64,000 nucleotides of DNA, from positions 916,001-980,000 of the forward strand of contig NZ_CP039695.1 in NCBI RefSeq assembly GCF_005145025.1. Reading direction: 5' to 3'. Source of the stretch: Novosphingobium sp. EMRT-2. Lineage in GTDB: Bacteria > Pseudomonadota > Alphaproteobacteria > Sphingomonadales > Sphingomonadaceae. This document shows positions 34,643 through 43,160 of the stretch, piece after piece. How positions within the stretch are numbered: the first letter of the stretch is position 1; each line of letters starts with the position of its first letter. Position numbers and translations under genes: made by a program. The notes under the pieces were generated by a model. That model did no database searches, had not been told where the DNA came from, and worked only from the letters and a program-made list of their open reading frames with translations.

Positions 34643-34865
34643 AGATCTCACACTGCGACGGGCCATGCCATCGTCCAACGGCAGCGATCCGAAACCTGCC
34701 CATCAATCGCGGCCCATCGCGCGCGCAGACCTTCCCGAACCGGCAACCGATGATCTCCGTGCCGATGTCCGCCACCCGTGCGGACTGATATGGCATGGCG
34801 CCTGCCCAGGTTGGCCACTGATCGTCCGGATCCTCTGGTGGGTAATGCGCCACAACCGCGACTGA
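34632..34865 (+). CDS. Possible small protein (77 aa)
   Basis: ATG 34632 overlaps the end of the second glycosyltransferase, and the stop lies 6 bp before the next start, as expected in this coupled operon. The product is polar and Pro-rich, then ends in a hydrophobic WPLIVRILWWVMRHNRD. No family is recognised. It could be a spurious frame in a 229-bp spacer. Confidence 0.3.
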   Translation: MPPEDLTLRRAMPSSNGSDPKPAHQSRPIARADLPEPATDDLRADVRHPCGLIWHGACPGWPLIVRILWWVMRHNRD

Positions 34866-34871
34866 CGCCGG

Positions 34872-36029
34872 GTGCTACTCGACCGTTATCTCCTCCGCCG
34901 AATCCTGCGGCCCTTTGTGGCCGTGCTTGTCTGCACGGTCGCGATTCTCCTTCTGGAGAATCTAGCGCGGCTCATGGAACTGCTCCAGCATGTACGAGAT
35001 CCGCTCACCCTTCTCGCGAAATCCTCCTTCTACCTGCTTCCGGAATATCTCGGGATCGGTCTGCTCGTCGCGCTTTTCCTCTCCATTGCTCTCGCCATTC
35101 GCACGCTCTCGCTTCACGGTGAATGGCAGATATTCGCCGCGGCCGGTATAACGCCCGTTCGCCTTTGCCTCATCCCATTCCTGCTGGGCATGGCCTGCGC
35201 GACCATCGAACTCGGCATTCACTTTCAATTCCGGCCCGCGGCCGAATATCGACTGGACAGCCTGTTTTCCGATGTCCGCCGCGGCCTGTACGGTTTCGGC
35301 GGGAATTTTGGCGAAATCATCCAGCTCGACGACACAACGGTCATGACCGCCGATGGCTTTGAACGATCTACTGGCAGGCTGGCACACATCTTTATCGCCC
35401 AGCGGGGAACGGTCTACACCGCGCGCAGCGCTTTTATTTCTCTTGATGGCAACGGGGATATCTACCTTTTGCTCGAGCAGGGACAAAGCATCGTGCCCCG
35501 GCGCAGCGATCATTTCGATGCTGTGAGCTTCGGACGGCTGCGAATTCGTCTCGCGCGAACGGAGCCCGATCCAGGACATAGGCCGGATACGGCATTCGAC
35601 AGACTGGCCTACCGCGAACTGATGCGCCACATCGGTCTTGAGCGCGAAGCGGATATGGGAACGCGGAAGGCGCTCGCCTCCTTCGCATCGCGATGCGCCT
35701 ATGCGGCGATTGCCCTCTTGCTCCCGTTTCTTGCACTGGCTTTGGGCGCACTGCCTGTACGCGGGCGATCCCCTTACGGCATCGGCGCCGGCATCCTGGC
35801 AATCGTTGGGTATATTCGGCTGGTCGCCTATGTCGAAACCGCGGCGGCGACGCACCCGATTGCCGGCTTCGGCTTCCTTGTCGGCGGATACGGATCGGCG
35901 ATTGCCATGATCTGGCGTGCCGAATGCCGGCATGGGCCAGGCTCCGTGGAGACATGGCTGGCCACGCGCCTGGCGAGGCCGATCGCCGCCCGCATCGCAC
36001 GTTTCCAGACCCATTTCCGCACAGCATAA
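34872..36029 (+). CDS. LptF/LptG-family permease
   Basis: This 385-residue membrane protein begins LLDRYLLRRILRPFVAVLVC, has three N-terminal helices, a periplasmic beta-jellyroll region (GFGGNFGEIIQLDDTTVMTADGF) and three C-terminal helices. That is the topology of LptF/LptG, which move lipopolysaccharide to the periplasmic LptC/LptA bridge using the LptB ATPase. The start is GTG 34872. Chromosomal lptF and lptG normally sit together; a lone copy inside a glycosyltransferase operon suggests a dedicated glycolipid export role. That is inference. Confidence 0.78.
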   Translation: MLLDRYLLRRILRPFVAVLVCTVAILLLENLARLMELLQHVRDPLTLLAKSSFYLLPEYLGIGLLVALFLSIALAIRTLSLHGEWQIFAAAGITPVRLCLIPFLLGMACATIELGIHFQFRPAAEYRLDSLFSDVRRGLYGFGGNFGEIIQLDDTTVMTADGFERSTGRLAHIFIAQRGTVYTARSAFISLDGNGDIYLLLEQGQSIVPRRSDHFDAVSFGRLRIRLARTEPDPGHRPDTAFDRLAYRELMRHIGLEREADMGTRKALASFASRCAYAAIALLLPFLALALGALPVRGRSPYGIGAGILAIVGYIRLVAYVETAAATHPIAGFGFLVGGYGSAIAMIWRAECRHGPGSVETWLATRLARPIAARIARFQTHFRTA

Positions 36030-36082
36030 GAATTTTTTCCGCGAGCGACTGCGGTGGACCGCGGGCGTGACGTCGCACAACG

Positions 36083-37282
36083 ATGCGCATCGGCTTTCTC
36101 TTCAACCATGATCAGGTTCATCAGGTCGCGCATAGCCTGCCCATCGCGCTCGCACTGGCGCGCCTGGGGGCGAAGGCGGAGATCATCCTCGCAACGACCA
36201 GCGCGCGTCTTCAGGCCGAAGTCATCCGCCTTGGCGGCGCTGCGATCGGTGGCCGCGTCACGCTTCAGCCGCTCGAACTCCAGCGACATACGAGCCGCTG
36301 GCTCGCCGCCGCTGGCAGTTCGATCGTGCCCACGACCAAGCTTCTTATCTACAGGGACAATCTCGATTTCTTCCGGTCCCTCGATATCCTGGTCGTGGCC
36401 GAAAAGACCTCGCTGATCCTCAAGGACCGATATGGCCTCGACCATCTCAAGATCATTCACACGCGCCACGGCGCCGGGGATCGGGCGATCGGTTTCAACC
36501 CCGAAAGCGCGAAATTCGATCATGTCCTGGTTTCCGGGCCGAAGATCCGGGACCGCCTGATCGACGACGCCGGCGTCGATCCCGGCAGGATCAGCATCGT
36601 CGGTTATCCCAAATTCGACATCCACGATGGCATGACGACGCACGGTCTCCTCAACGACGGAAAGCCGGTCGTTCTCTATAACCCCCATGTCTCGCCGCAC
36701 CTCTCATCCTGGTACAGGATGGGCCGCGCCATTCTCGACTGGTTCATCGACCATGAGGAATATCACCTCATCTTCGCGCCTCATGTGATGCTCTATGAGC
36801 GCCCCTTCGTCATGACGATCGACAAGCTCAGGATCGATCGCCCGCGCCGCATCGAGGAGCGGTATCTGCGCGCGCCGAACATCCACATCGACCTCGGCAG
36901 CAGGGCCTCGACGACCATGGCCTATACCAACCGGGCCGATATCTATCTCGGCGACGTCAGCAGCCAGGTCTATGAGTTCCTGCGCCAGCCGCGCCCCTGC
37001 GTTTTTGTGGACGCGCATCGCACCGCCTGGGAAAATGATCCCAATTTCGCCCATTGGTCGGCTGGCCCCGTCATCGGCAACGTCGCCGATCTCGGTCAGG
37101 CGCTGGCTCAAGCAAGCGCCGACCACGCCGGGCATTTCCGACCCATCCAGGAGAAGCTGTTTCGCTACAGTTTCGATCTAACCGACGAGCGTTCTTCGGA
37201 TCGCGCCGCGCGCGCGATCGCCGAACTCGCCGGCTTGGACCGTCCATCATCCGATCCGATGAAGAGCGTGGCATATGGTTGA
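36083..37282 (+). CDS. CDP-glycerol glycerophosphotransferase-like (TagB/SpsB-type) protein
   Basis: This 399-residue protein has a GT-B-like fold pattern with LKIIHTRHGAGDRAIGF, VLVSGPKIRDRL, ISIVGYPKFD, VLYNPHVSPHLSSW and the acceptor-end TNRADIYLGDVSSQVYEFL. The last motif is typical of the CDP-glycerol transferase family. These enzymes add polyol-phosphate or related groups to surface glycans. It overlaps the next gene by 8 bp. Substrate is unknown. Confidence 0.7.
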   Translation: MRIGFLFNHDQVHQVAHSLPIALALARLGAKAEIILATTSARLQAEVIRLGGAAIGGRVTLQPLELQRHTSRWLAAAGSSIVPTTKLLIYRDNLDFFRSLDILVVAEKTSLILKDRYGLDHLKIIHTRHGAGDRAIGFNPESAKFDHVLVSGPKIRDRLIDDAGVDPGRISIVGYPKFDIHDGMTTHGLLNDGKPVVLYNPHVSPHLSSWYRMGRAILDWFIDHEEYHLIFAPHVMLYERPFVMTIDKLRIDRPRRIEERYLRAPNIHIDLGSRASTTMAYTNRADIYLGDVSSQVYEFLRQPRPCVFVDAHRTAWENDPNFAHWSAGPVIGNVADLGQALAQASADHAGHFRPIQEKLFRYSFDLTDERSSDRAARAIAELAGLDRPSSDPMKSVAYG

Positions 37283-38606
37283 AGACGTACCGGGCGGCCT
37301 GGTACGGCGGATATACGGAAATCTCGGAAAGCTTCTGTCCGGCAAGGCGGCCGCGGGCCTCATCAGCCTGATCTACATGATCATCGCCGCGCATGCGCTC
37401 GGCCCCACCGATTATGGCGTCCTCGTACTCGTTCATGGCTTCGTCACCACCGTCGGCGGACTCATCGAGTTCCAGGGATGGCATGCCGTCGTCCGCTATG
37501 GCGCCGCTGCCCTCGCGCGCCACGATAAGACAGCCCTCATCAAGCTGTTACGCTTTGTCGGTGGGATCGAGATCGCGGGCGGCATCGCCGCCATCGCCGC
37601 TGCCGCCTGCCTTGCGCCGATACTCGGACCCCGGCTCGGATGGTCGGCGACGGCACTGGCTCTCGCCCTGCCTTACAGCTTCGCCCTGTTGGGATCGGTG
37701 CGCTCCACTGCCGCGGGCTATCTCCAGCTCATGGGCCGCTTCGATCTCCTTGGCCTCCATAATGCCGTCGCGCCCGCCGTCCGGCTCGCCGGCGCGATCC
37801 TCGCATGGTGGATGCATGCCGGCCTCAGCGGTTTCCTGATCGCATGGCTGGTCGCTGCCTTGCTCGAATGGGCGTCGCTATGGGCGTTCGCGCTTTGGGT
37901 CGCACGGCAAAATATCGAAGAAGCCCACATCCTGGGTCCGATGCGGGGCGTCACGACCGATAATCCCGGGATCTGGCGCTTCATGCTGATCGCCAATGCC
38001 GACATCACTTTCGGCGAACTCGCGGGCCGGATCTCGCCACTGATCATCGGCTGGATGCTGGGAGCTGAAGCGGTCGGCTTCTATGCCATCGCGCAGCGTG
38101 CGACCGTCGTCATCGCCCAACCGGCGCAGATCCTCGGGCAGGCAGCTTATGCCGAACTCGCACGTCTGGTCGCCGCCGGTGATGACGGGCGCCGTCTCCG
38201 CCGGGCCGTCCTCCATTGCATCCTGATCGCGATGGCGGCCGCCGTGCCGGTCATTCTGGTCCTGGCCTTCTTCGGGCGCGAGGTCGCGATCCTGATCGGC
38301 GGGAAAGCCTTCGCCGATGCGGCACCGATCATGCTCTGGCTGACAGTTGCTCGCGCCTTGCTGCTCGCAGGCCCACCGGCAAGTTCCGCCCTGATCGCGA
38401 TGGGGCGGCCGTCCATGTCCGTGGGCGCGAATTTGATCGCCAGCCTGGGACTGCTCCCGCTGCTTCCCCTCTTGCTCGGCTGGTTCGGCCTCCCCGCGGC
38501 GGGGTGGCATGCCGTGCTGCAAGCCGGAGTCAGTTCCCTTCTGCTGCTTCTCTTCGTCTTTCGGGAGAGCCACGAGGGGGTTCGCATCACAAGGCTCGCC
38601 GGCTGA
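37275..38606 (+). CDS. Wzx-like oligosaccharide/lipid flippase
   Basis: This 443-residue protein has about 12 to 14 hydrophobic helices and begins with an amphipathic segment and LLSGKAAAGLISLIYMIIAAHALGPTDYG, as in polysaccharide-type MATE/MOP transporters. Such proteins flip lipid-linked oligosaccharides across the inner membrane. It overlaps both neighbours. No polymerase (Wzy) was recognised nearby. Confidence 0.85.
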   Translation: MVEDVPGGLVRRIYGNLGKLLSGKAAAGLISLIYMIIAAHALGPTDYGVLVLVHGFVTTVGGLIEFQGWHAVVRYGAAALARHDKTALIKLLRFVGGIEIAGGIAAIAAAACLAPILGPRLGWSATALALALPYSFALLGSVRSTAAGYLQLMGRFDLLGLHNAVAPAVRLAGAILAWWMHAGLSGFLIAWLVAALLEWASLWAFALWVARQNIEEAHILGPMRGVTTDNPGIWRFMLIANADITFGELAGRISPLIIGWMLGAEAVGFYAIAQRATVVIAQPAQILGQAAYAELARLVAAGDDGRRLRRAVLHCILIAMAAAVPVILVLAFFGREVAILIGGKAFADAAPIMLWLTVARALLLAGPPASSALIAMGRPSMSVGANLIASLGLLPLLPLLLGWFGLPAAGWHAVLQAGVSSLLLLLFVFRESHEGVRITRLAG

Positions 38607-39769
38607 TGCGCATCGCCTATGTGATCAACTCGGTCGAAGGTGGCGGCGCCGCGGCCCCGGTGCCGATGGTCTGCGATGTCCTTCGCCGGCAGGGGGCGGA
38701 AATCAAGGTGTTCGCGCTCACCGGCCGCGACCGCAGAGGCTTGCCGGCAATGCACGCGGCCGGGCTGGACGTTGATATCCGCGAGGATGGAGAAAGAGAC
38801 CATAGGCGGGCGCTGCGCTGGCTCGACCAGGAATTCGCGGCATGGCGGCCCGATATCGTCTGGACGTCCCTGACCCGCGCGACATTGCTCGGCCAGATCG
38901 CAGCGGAACGCCTCCGCGTGCCTACCGTCAGTTGGCAGCACGCCGCCTATCTCAAGCCCGCGAACCGCGTCTTGCTTCGGATGAGGCAGCGCGCCTCAAG
39001 CTTGTGGCTTGCCGATTCCGAATGTGTCGCCACCCTCACCCGGCAGCGGTTAGCCGTTCCGGAGGGTCGCCTCATGACCTGGCCGCTGTTCGCGGTTGAC
39101 CCCGATGCACCCCAAGCCCTTCCCTGGCGGCCAGGGGAGGTGCTACGGATCGGCAGCCTCGGCCGCCTACACCCCGTCAAGGGCTTCGACATCCTCCTCA
39201 ACGCGCTGGCACGGCTTCGCCGCTCTTCCTTCCATCCGGCAACGCCGTTCGAACTGCATATCGCCGGCGACGGCAACGAGCGGGGCCGGCTGGAGAGCCT
39301 GATCGCCCACCATGGCCTTGCCGGCATCGTCAAGCTTGCGGGCTTCACCGCGCAGCCCAGGCAATTTCTGGCGACGCTCCACCTCTACGTGCAGCCCTCT
39401 CGCTCCGAAGGCCTGTGCATAGCGGTCCATGAAGCTATGCAGGCAGGCTTGCCTTGCATCGGGAGCGCGGTGGGCGAAATGCCCTATTCGATCCAGCACG
39501 GACAGACAGGCCTGGTCGTGCCCCCCGACGATGAGGAGGCCCTCTCATTCGCGCTGGCCCACTATCTTCGCCTGCCAGAGAAACTCGGCGCGATCGGCGC
39601 CGCCGCGCGCGGCCATGTCCATCAGAAGCTCAGCCGCCAGGCTTTCGAGGCTACCGGCCGGGCCGTCTTCAAGCGGGTCGCCGCGCTCCTGCCTTCCGGA
39701 TCATCCGCCCTGCGTCCAACAACCAGCCGCACCCACTCCGATCGATCCGTTTCGCGTCGATCAGCGTGA
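38606..39769 (+). CDS. GT4-family glycosyltransferase (third)
   Basis: The start at ATG 38606 overlaps the flippase stop. The 387-residue GT-B enzyme has NSVEGGGAAAPVP near the N-terminus, IGSLGRLHPVKGFDIL in the donor domain, and the E-x7-E region SRSEGLCIAVHEAMQAGLPC. Its last 101 bp overlap the end of the convergent GINT1-like gene. It is the last gene of the rightward glycan operon. Confidence 0.87.
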   Translation: MRIAYVINSVEGGGAAAPVPMVCDVLRRQGAEIKVFALTGRDRRGLPAMHAAGLDVDIREDGERDHRRALRWLDQEFAAWRPDIVWTSLTRATLLGQIAAERLRVPTVSWQHAAYLKPANRVLLRMRQRASSLWLADSECVATLTRQRLAVPEGRLMTWPLFAVDPDAPQALPWRPGEVLRIGSLGRLHPVKGFDILLNALARLRRSSFHPATPFELHIAGDGNERGRLESLIAHHGLAGIVKLAGFTAQPRQFLATLHLYVQPSRSEGLCIAVHEAMQAGLPCIGSAVGEMPYSIQHGQTGLVVPPDDEEALSFALAHYLRLPEKLGAIGAAARGHVHQKLSRQAFEATGRAVFKRVAALLPSGSSALRPTTSRTHSDRSVSRRSA

Positions 39770-40616
39770 CAGACCCGCAGTCGTTGATCGTATGCAGCCC
39801 CTCGTGGAAGGGTTTCCAGCGGACGAACGGCTCGATCTTCGCGCCGGGTTCGATCGATACGCCCGCCGGTGCGAGACGGTCGAAATGGAGCAACCGGATC
39901 GCGCCGCCGTAGGTCCGGCTGCAATCCTGGACCGGCAGCACCGGCCGGCCGTCGAACAGGAACGGGCGTCCCGCTGGCCTGGCACCGCTCAAATCCAAGC
40001 GCACGGGATCAGGCTGGACAGACGACCACGGCCCTTCAATCCGGTCTGCATGCATGATGTGCAGACTTCCCATCCGGTGCAGCCGGTCGATCGATGAGCT
40101 GAAAAACAGCCACCAACGCCCGTCATGATGAAACGGCGTCGCGTCGATCGCCTCGCGGCCGAGGGGCAGCGTGCAAGCCGGTTCCCAGTCAAACGGGAAG
40201 GCCCGGCAGCGATAGAGGGTAAGCCTGCCCGACCGATAGGCCTCCGGCAGCATCCAGAGCGACCCTTCGGACTCGAAGATCGCGGGATAGGAGAGATGCC
40301 AGGGCTCCTCGAGCACGCGCCGACGCTCGAGCTGCCGAAAACCGGCGTCCAGCACAATGCAATCGATCACACCGTGGCGGGAGCGATAGTCATAATGCTC
40401 GACGAACAGATGAAGCCGATCCTCGTGCCACCAACCGAAGGGATCCGCATCGAAGGTGAAGGGTCTTCCTACATCGAGCCAGGTGATCGCGACATCGGCC
40501 GGCAGCCCGTGACCGGCGAGCGTTGCCACGCCAGCGTGCACAATGCCGATACGCCACAGATCGCAACGCCGCGGCATCGAGTCAGAAGCGGACAGCCACG
40601 ACCGCTCCGCCGCCAT
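39669..40616 (-). CDS. GINT1 N-domain-like protein (glucosamine inositolphosphorylceramide transferase family)
   Basis: This 315-residue protein has a five-bladed-propeller-like pattern: DPFGWWHEDRLHLFVEHYDY, SRHGVIDCIVLD, EEPWHLSYPAIFESEGSLWM and FHHDGRWWLFFSS. It matches my memory of the GINT1 N-terminal family, named after plant transferases that glycosylate inositol phosphorylceramide, and found in bacteria inside glycosyltransferase clusters. No second catalytic domain is present. Sphingomonads carry glycosphingolipids instead of LPS, so a link to sphingolipid decoration is attractive but unproven. It overlaps the PAP2 gene by 35 bp. Confidence 0.62.
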   Translation of the reverse strand: MAAERSWLSASDSMPRRCDLWRIGIVHAGVATLAGHGLPADVAITWLDVGRPFTFDADPFGWWHEDRLHLFVEHYDYRSRHGVIDCIVLDAGFRQLERRRVLEEPWHLSYPAIFESEGSLWMLPEAYRSGRLTLYRCRAFPFDWEPACTLPLGREAIDATPFHHDGRWWLFFSSSIDRLHRMGSLHIMHADRIEGPWSSVQPDPVRLDLSGARPAGRPFLFDGRPVLPVQDCSRTYGGAIRLLHFDRLAPAGVSIEPGAKIEPFVRWKPFHEGLHTINDCGSVTLIDAKRIDRSGCGWLLDAGRMIRKAGARRPA

Positions 40617-41127
40617 GGGAATCTCCCCATGGCACCAGCCTCACGTTCGACGAATAAGGTTTGGTGATCAACAATCCGCTCGCTTCCCCGATCGCGGCGC
40701 CGGCAACCGCGTCGTACCAATGATGCCGTTTCGCTTCGACGCGCGAGATGCCAACGAAGGTCGCGACCAACGTGGCGGGCAACCCGACCTGCCACCCATA
40801 GCGCCGATTGAGCGTCGCGGCAGCGGCAAATGACAAGGATGTATGGGCCGAGGGAAAGCTCTTGAAATCGCTGCCGTCCGGCCGCTGCTCGTGCGTGACA
40901 TGCTTGAGGCCCTCGGCGATGCCATATCCGACGCCGAGGCTGGCGCCAGCCTGCAAGGCGCCCGTCTCATCGCCCTTGGCAAGCGGGAGGCCGAACGCAA
41001 TCGCGCCAAGACCGATCGCACCGACGTCGCTTGCCGTACTCCAGCCGTTACGATCATTCGCGAGAGCTGGCGTTTCGCTTGCGAAAACCGATAGCGCCAG
41101 TGCCGCGCTCAGCCCGATCCGTTTCAT
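40582..41127 (-). CDS. PAP2-family phosphatase with signal peptide
   Basis: The start at ATG 41127 (preceded by GGGAGC) gives 181 residues with a signal peptide ending ALA. The three PAP2 motifs are present: KHVTHEQRP, FPSAHTS and SRVEAKRHHWYD. It should dephosphorylate lipid phosphates or pyrophosphates (for example a carrier lipid) on the periplasmic side. It is encoded upstream of the GINT1-like gene and downstream of a truncated HAD hydrolase, suggesting a leftward operon. Confidence 0.83.
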   Translation of the reverse strand: MKRIGLSAALALSVFASETPALANDRNGWSTASDVGAIGLGAIAFGLPLAKGDETGALQAGASLGVGYGIAEGLKHVTHEQRPDGSDFKSFPSAHTSLSFAAAATLNRRYGWQVGLPATLVATFVGISRVEAKRHHWYDAVAGAAIGEASGLLITKPYSSNVRLVPWGDSHGGGAVVAVRF

Positions 41128-41291
41128 CCTGTTGCTGCTCCCATGGCCGCCCCGGCCCATGGGTGTGTGACGTCACCGATGGAGCTCACCGCAGTCCGGT
41201 CGACGCAAAGAAGACGCGGCGCTCGGCATCAATGAGCGATCACTTCCCAACCGGATTCGAGAGCATCGATGGTGCCGGAACCGAACCGGCC

Positions 41292-41505
41292 TCAGCCTTG
41301 CCAGTTCAGGATCGCCCAGCCCCGCTCTGTGGCCAGCCTGCGCAGCTTGCGGCTCGGATTGACGGCAATGGGTTCATCGCGCCAAGTGAGGGTATGATGA
41401 TCGGGATGATCGTCGGAATAGAAACGCACGTGAACGCGGCCCCGGTCGATTCCGAGCGAGGCAAGCGCATCGATGATCGCGCGACGTTTGTCCGGTCCGT
41501 ATACT
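41292..41505 (-). pseudogene. HAD-IB family phosphatase, C-terminal remnant
   Basis: A minus-strand frame stops at 41292. It encodes KRRAIIDALASLGIDRGRV, then HVRFYSDDHPDHHTLTWRDE, then PIAVNPSRKLRRLATERGWA and ILNW. YSD-x-PD, DEPIAVNP and RGWAILNW are C-terminal signatures of HAD-IB (SerB-like) phosphatases. There is no start codon of its own; the 5' part is replaced by a TonB-receptor fragment near 41500. It lies in the leftward PAP2-GINT1 operon. Confidence 0.7.
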
Positions 41506-41880
41506 GAGCGGCTGAACGTCCGCCTGCAGGGCCTTGTCTCGGGCGACCGCGATTATCGCCTCAACGGGGTCACCGGGTTCGGCCGCCGCGAGGTGAATAG
41601 CTATGCCGTCTTCGACCTGATCGGCAGCTACCGCGTGACGGACAAGGACAGCGTGACGGTGGGCATCGAGAACCTGCCCAACAAGCAGTATCTGCCCGTC
41701 TACAGCCAGCTCATGCGCAACAGCACCAACTCGAGCCGCGTCCCGGCCAATGGCGCGACAATGACGATCATTACAAGCGGAGTTGGTAGAGCTCGCATCG
41801 GAAGCGCGAGCTACGCCGGCAAGGTCGGCCTGAAGCTCGCGCTTGACTGGGCCTACCGGTTCAGCGGCAAGGTGATCGCT
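41506..41880 (+). pseudogene. TonB-dependent receptor, C-terminal remnant
   Basis: The frame from about 41506 encodes RLNVRLQGLVSGDRDYRLNG, then a stretch with NSYAVFDLIGSYRVTDKDSV, VTVGIENLPNKQYLPVY and SSRVPANGATMTI. These are the last strands of a TonB-dependent outer-membrane barrel, including the conserved NLPNKQYLP turn. The N-terminal plug and most of the barrel are absent. The expected aromatic end is not seen at once; the frame continues into the antisense of the sensor kinase, so the 3' end is also disturbed. Confidence 0.7.
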
Positions 41881-43160
41881 ACCCGAAGGCCCTTGGCCCC
41901 CTCGATCGACACCTCTCCGCCATGCGCATTGGCAACTGCCGCTACCAGGCTCAATCCAAGGCCATGGCCGGGCGTCGTCCGGCTGGCCTCGCCGCGATAG
42001 AAGCGGCGCGTCAGTCGAGGACCATCGACGGACGATACTCCCGGTCCGTCGTCGGAGACCGCCAGTTGCACCGAACTGTTCGTCCGTTCGAGGCTGAGCG
42101 TTACGGCTGTGCCTTGCGGTGTGTGCACGATGGCATTGTCGAGCAAATTCGCCATCGCCTGTGCGAGCAGCTCGCGATCTCCAAGCACCGTGATGCCAGG
42201 CTCGATACGCCAGCCCAGCGTTCGCCCACTGTCGCACACCGCCGGCAGAAACCCGTCGCAGACGGTTTCGGCGAGAGCCGTGAGATCGACCGGTGCGAAA
42301 TCCTGCACCAGTCCGCCACCCTCCACCTCGGCAATCCGGAGGATCGCGGAAAAGAGCTTCAGGAGCTCGTCGCCCAGTTCAATGGCGCGCTCTTCGGCAC
42401 CCTCGACCTTGCCGACTTGCTCAAGCTCACTGCGCAAACGAAGCAGCGGCGTCCGCAGATCATGCGCGACATCGCTCGACACCTGCCTCAAATTCTCCAT
42501 GAGACCCGCGATGCGATCCAGCATGGCATTGAGCGCCATTGCGACCGTGTCGAACTCATCGCGGCGCGGACCGACCGGCATTCGCTGCCCGGTATCCCCT
42601 GCAACGATCGCATGGGCTGTGCCGCTGATCCCGGAGAGCCGGCGCTGCAGATATCGGCCAAGAAGCAGAGCGCTGACCACGCCAATGACGAGGACGCCCG
42701 CAAAGGCGAGCCCGAACATGGTCAGTATCGTCCTGTCGATCTTCTCAATCGCCTCGGAATCGATGCCGACCACCAGCCGGCCGCCACCGGGAAGATCGAC
42801 GGCCTTGGCGCGGGCAACATCCGGACCTTCCACTGGATCCTGGAACAGGATCCTGCTGAACCCGATATCGGGACGCCGCGTATCAAGCCCACCGGCGATG
42901 CGGCGTCCTTCTTTGTCGAACAGTGCATAGCCGAACGTATCCGTCGCTTCGCGCCGGTTGATCTCGTCCAGCAGCTCGGCCGGGTTCCGTTCGCGCGCCA
43001 GATCGGCGAGCTCTTCGGCGATGGACTGGTCGCGCTGCCGGCGAAACTCCAGGTCCGCCGCGAAATAGACGGCCACGCCGAGAAGAAGAACCGCCACGGC
43101 AAAGGCGGCGGCATAGGTGAAGGCGATGCGATAGGCCGCGCTGGACCGAAGGCTAGTCAT
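41853..43160 (-). CDS. Sensor histidine kinase (two-component system 1)
   Basis: This 435-residue kinase has a transmembrane helix at about 13-34, a periplasmic domain of about 110 residues, a second helix near 147-168, a HAMP linker and the H-box SSDVAHDLRTPLLRLR with His233. An HATPase domain with NLLDNAIVHTP, DDGPGVS and GHGLGLSLV follows. It overlaps the response-regulator gene by 8 bp. The signal is unknown; the setting beside efflux and TonB genes suggests metal or envelope sensing. Confidence 0.93.
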   Translation of the reverse strand: MTSLRSSAAYRIAFTYAAAFAVAVLLLGVAVYFAADLEFRRQRDQSIAEELADLARERNPAELLDEINRREATDTFGYALFDKEGRRIAGGLDTRRPDIGFSRILFQDPVEGPDVARAKAVDLPGGGRLVVGIDSEAIEKIDRTILTMFGLAFAGVLVIGVVSALLLGRYLQRRLSGISGTAHAIVAGDTGQRMPVGPRRDEFDTVAMALNAMLDRIAGLMENLRQVSSDVAHDLRTPLLRLRSELEQVGKVEGAEERAIELGDELLKLFSAILRIAEVEGGGLVQDFAPVDLTALAETVCDGFLPAVCDSGRTLGWRIEPGITVLGDRELLAQAMANLLDNAIVHTPQGTAVTLSLERTNSSVQLAVSDDGPGVSSVDGPRLTRRFYRGEASRTTPGHGLGLSLVAAVANAHGGEVSIEGAKGLRVAITLPLNR

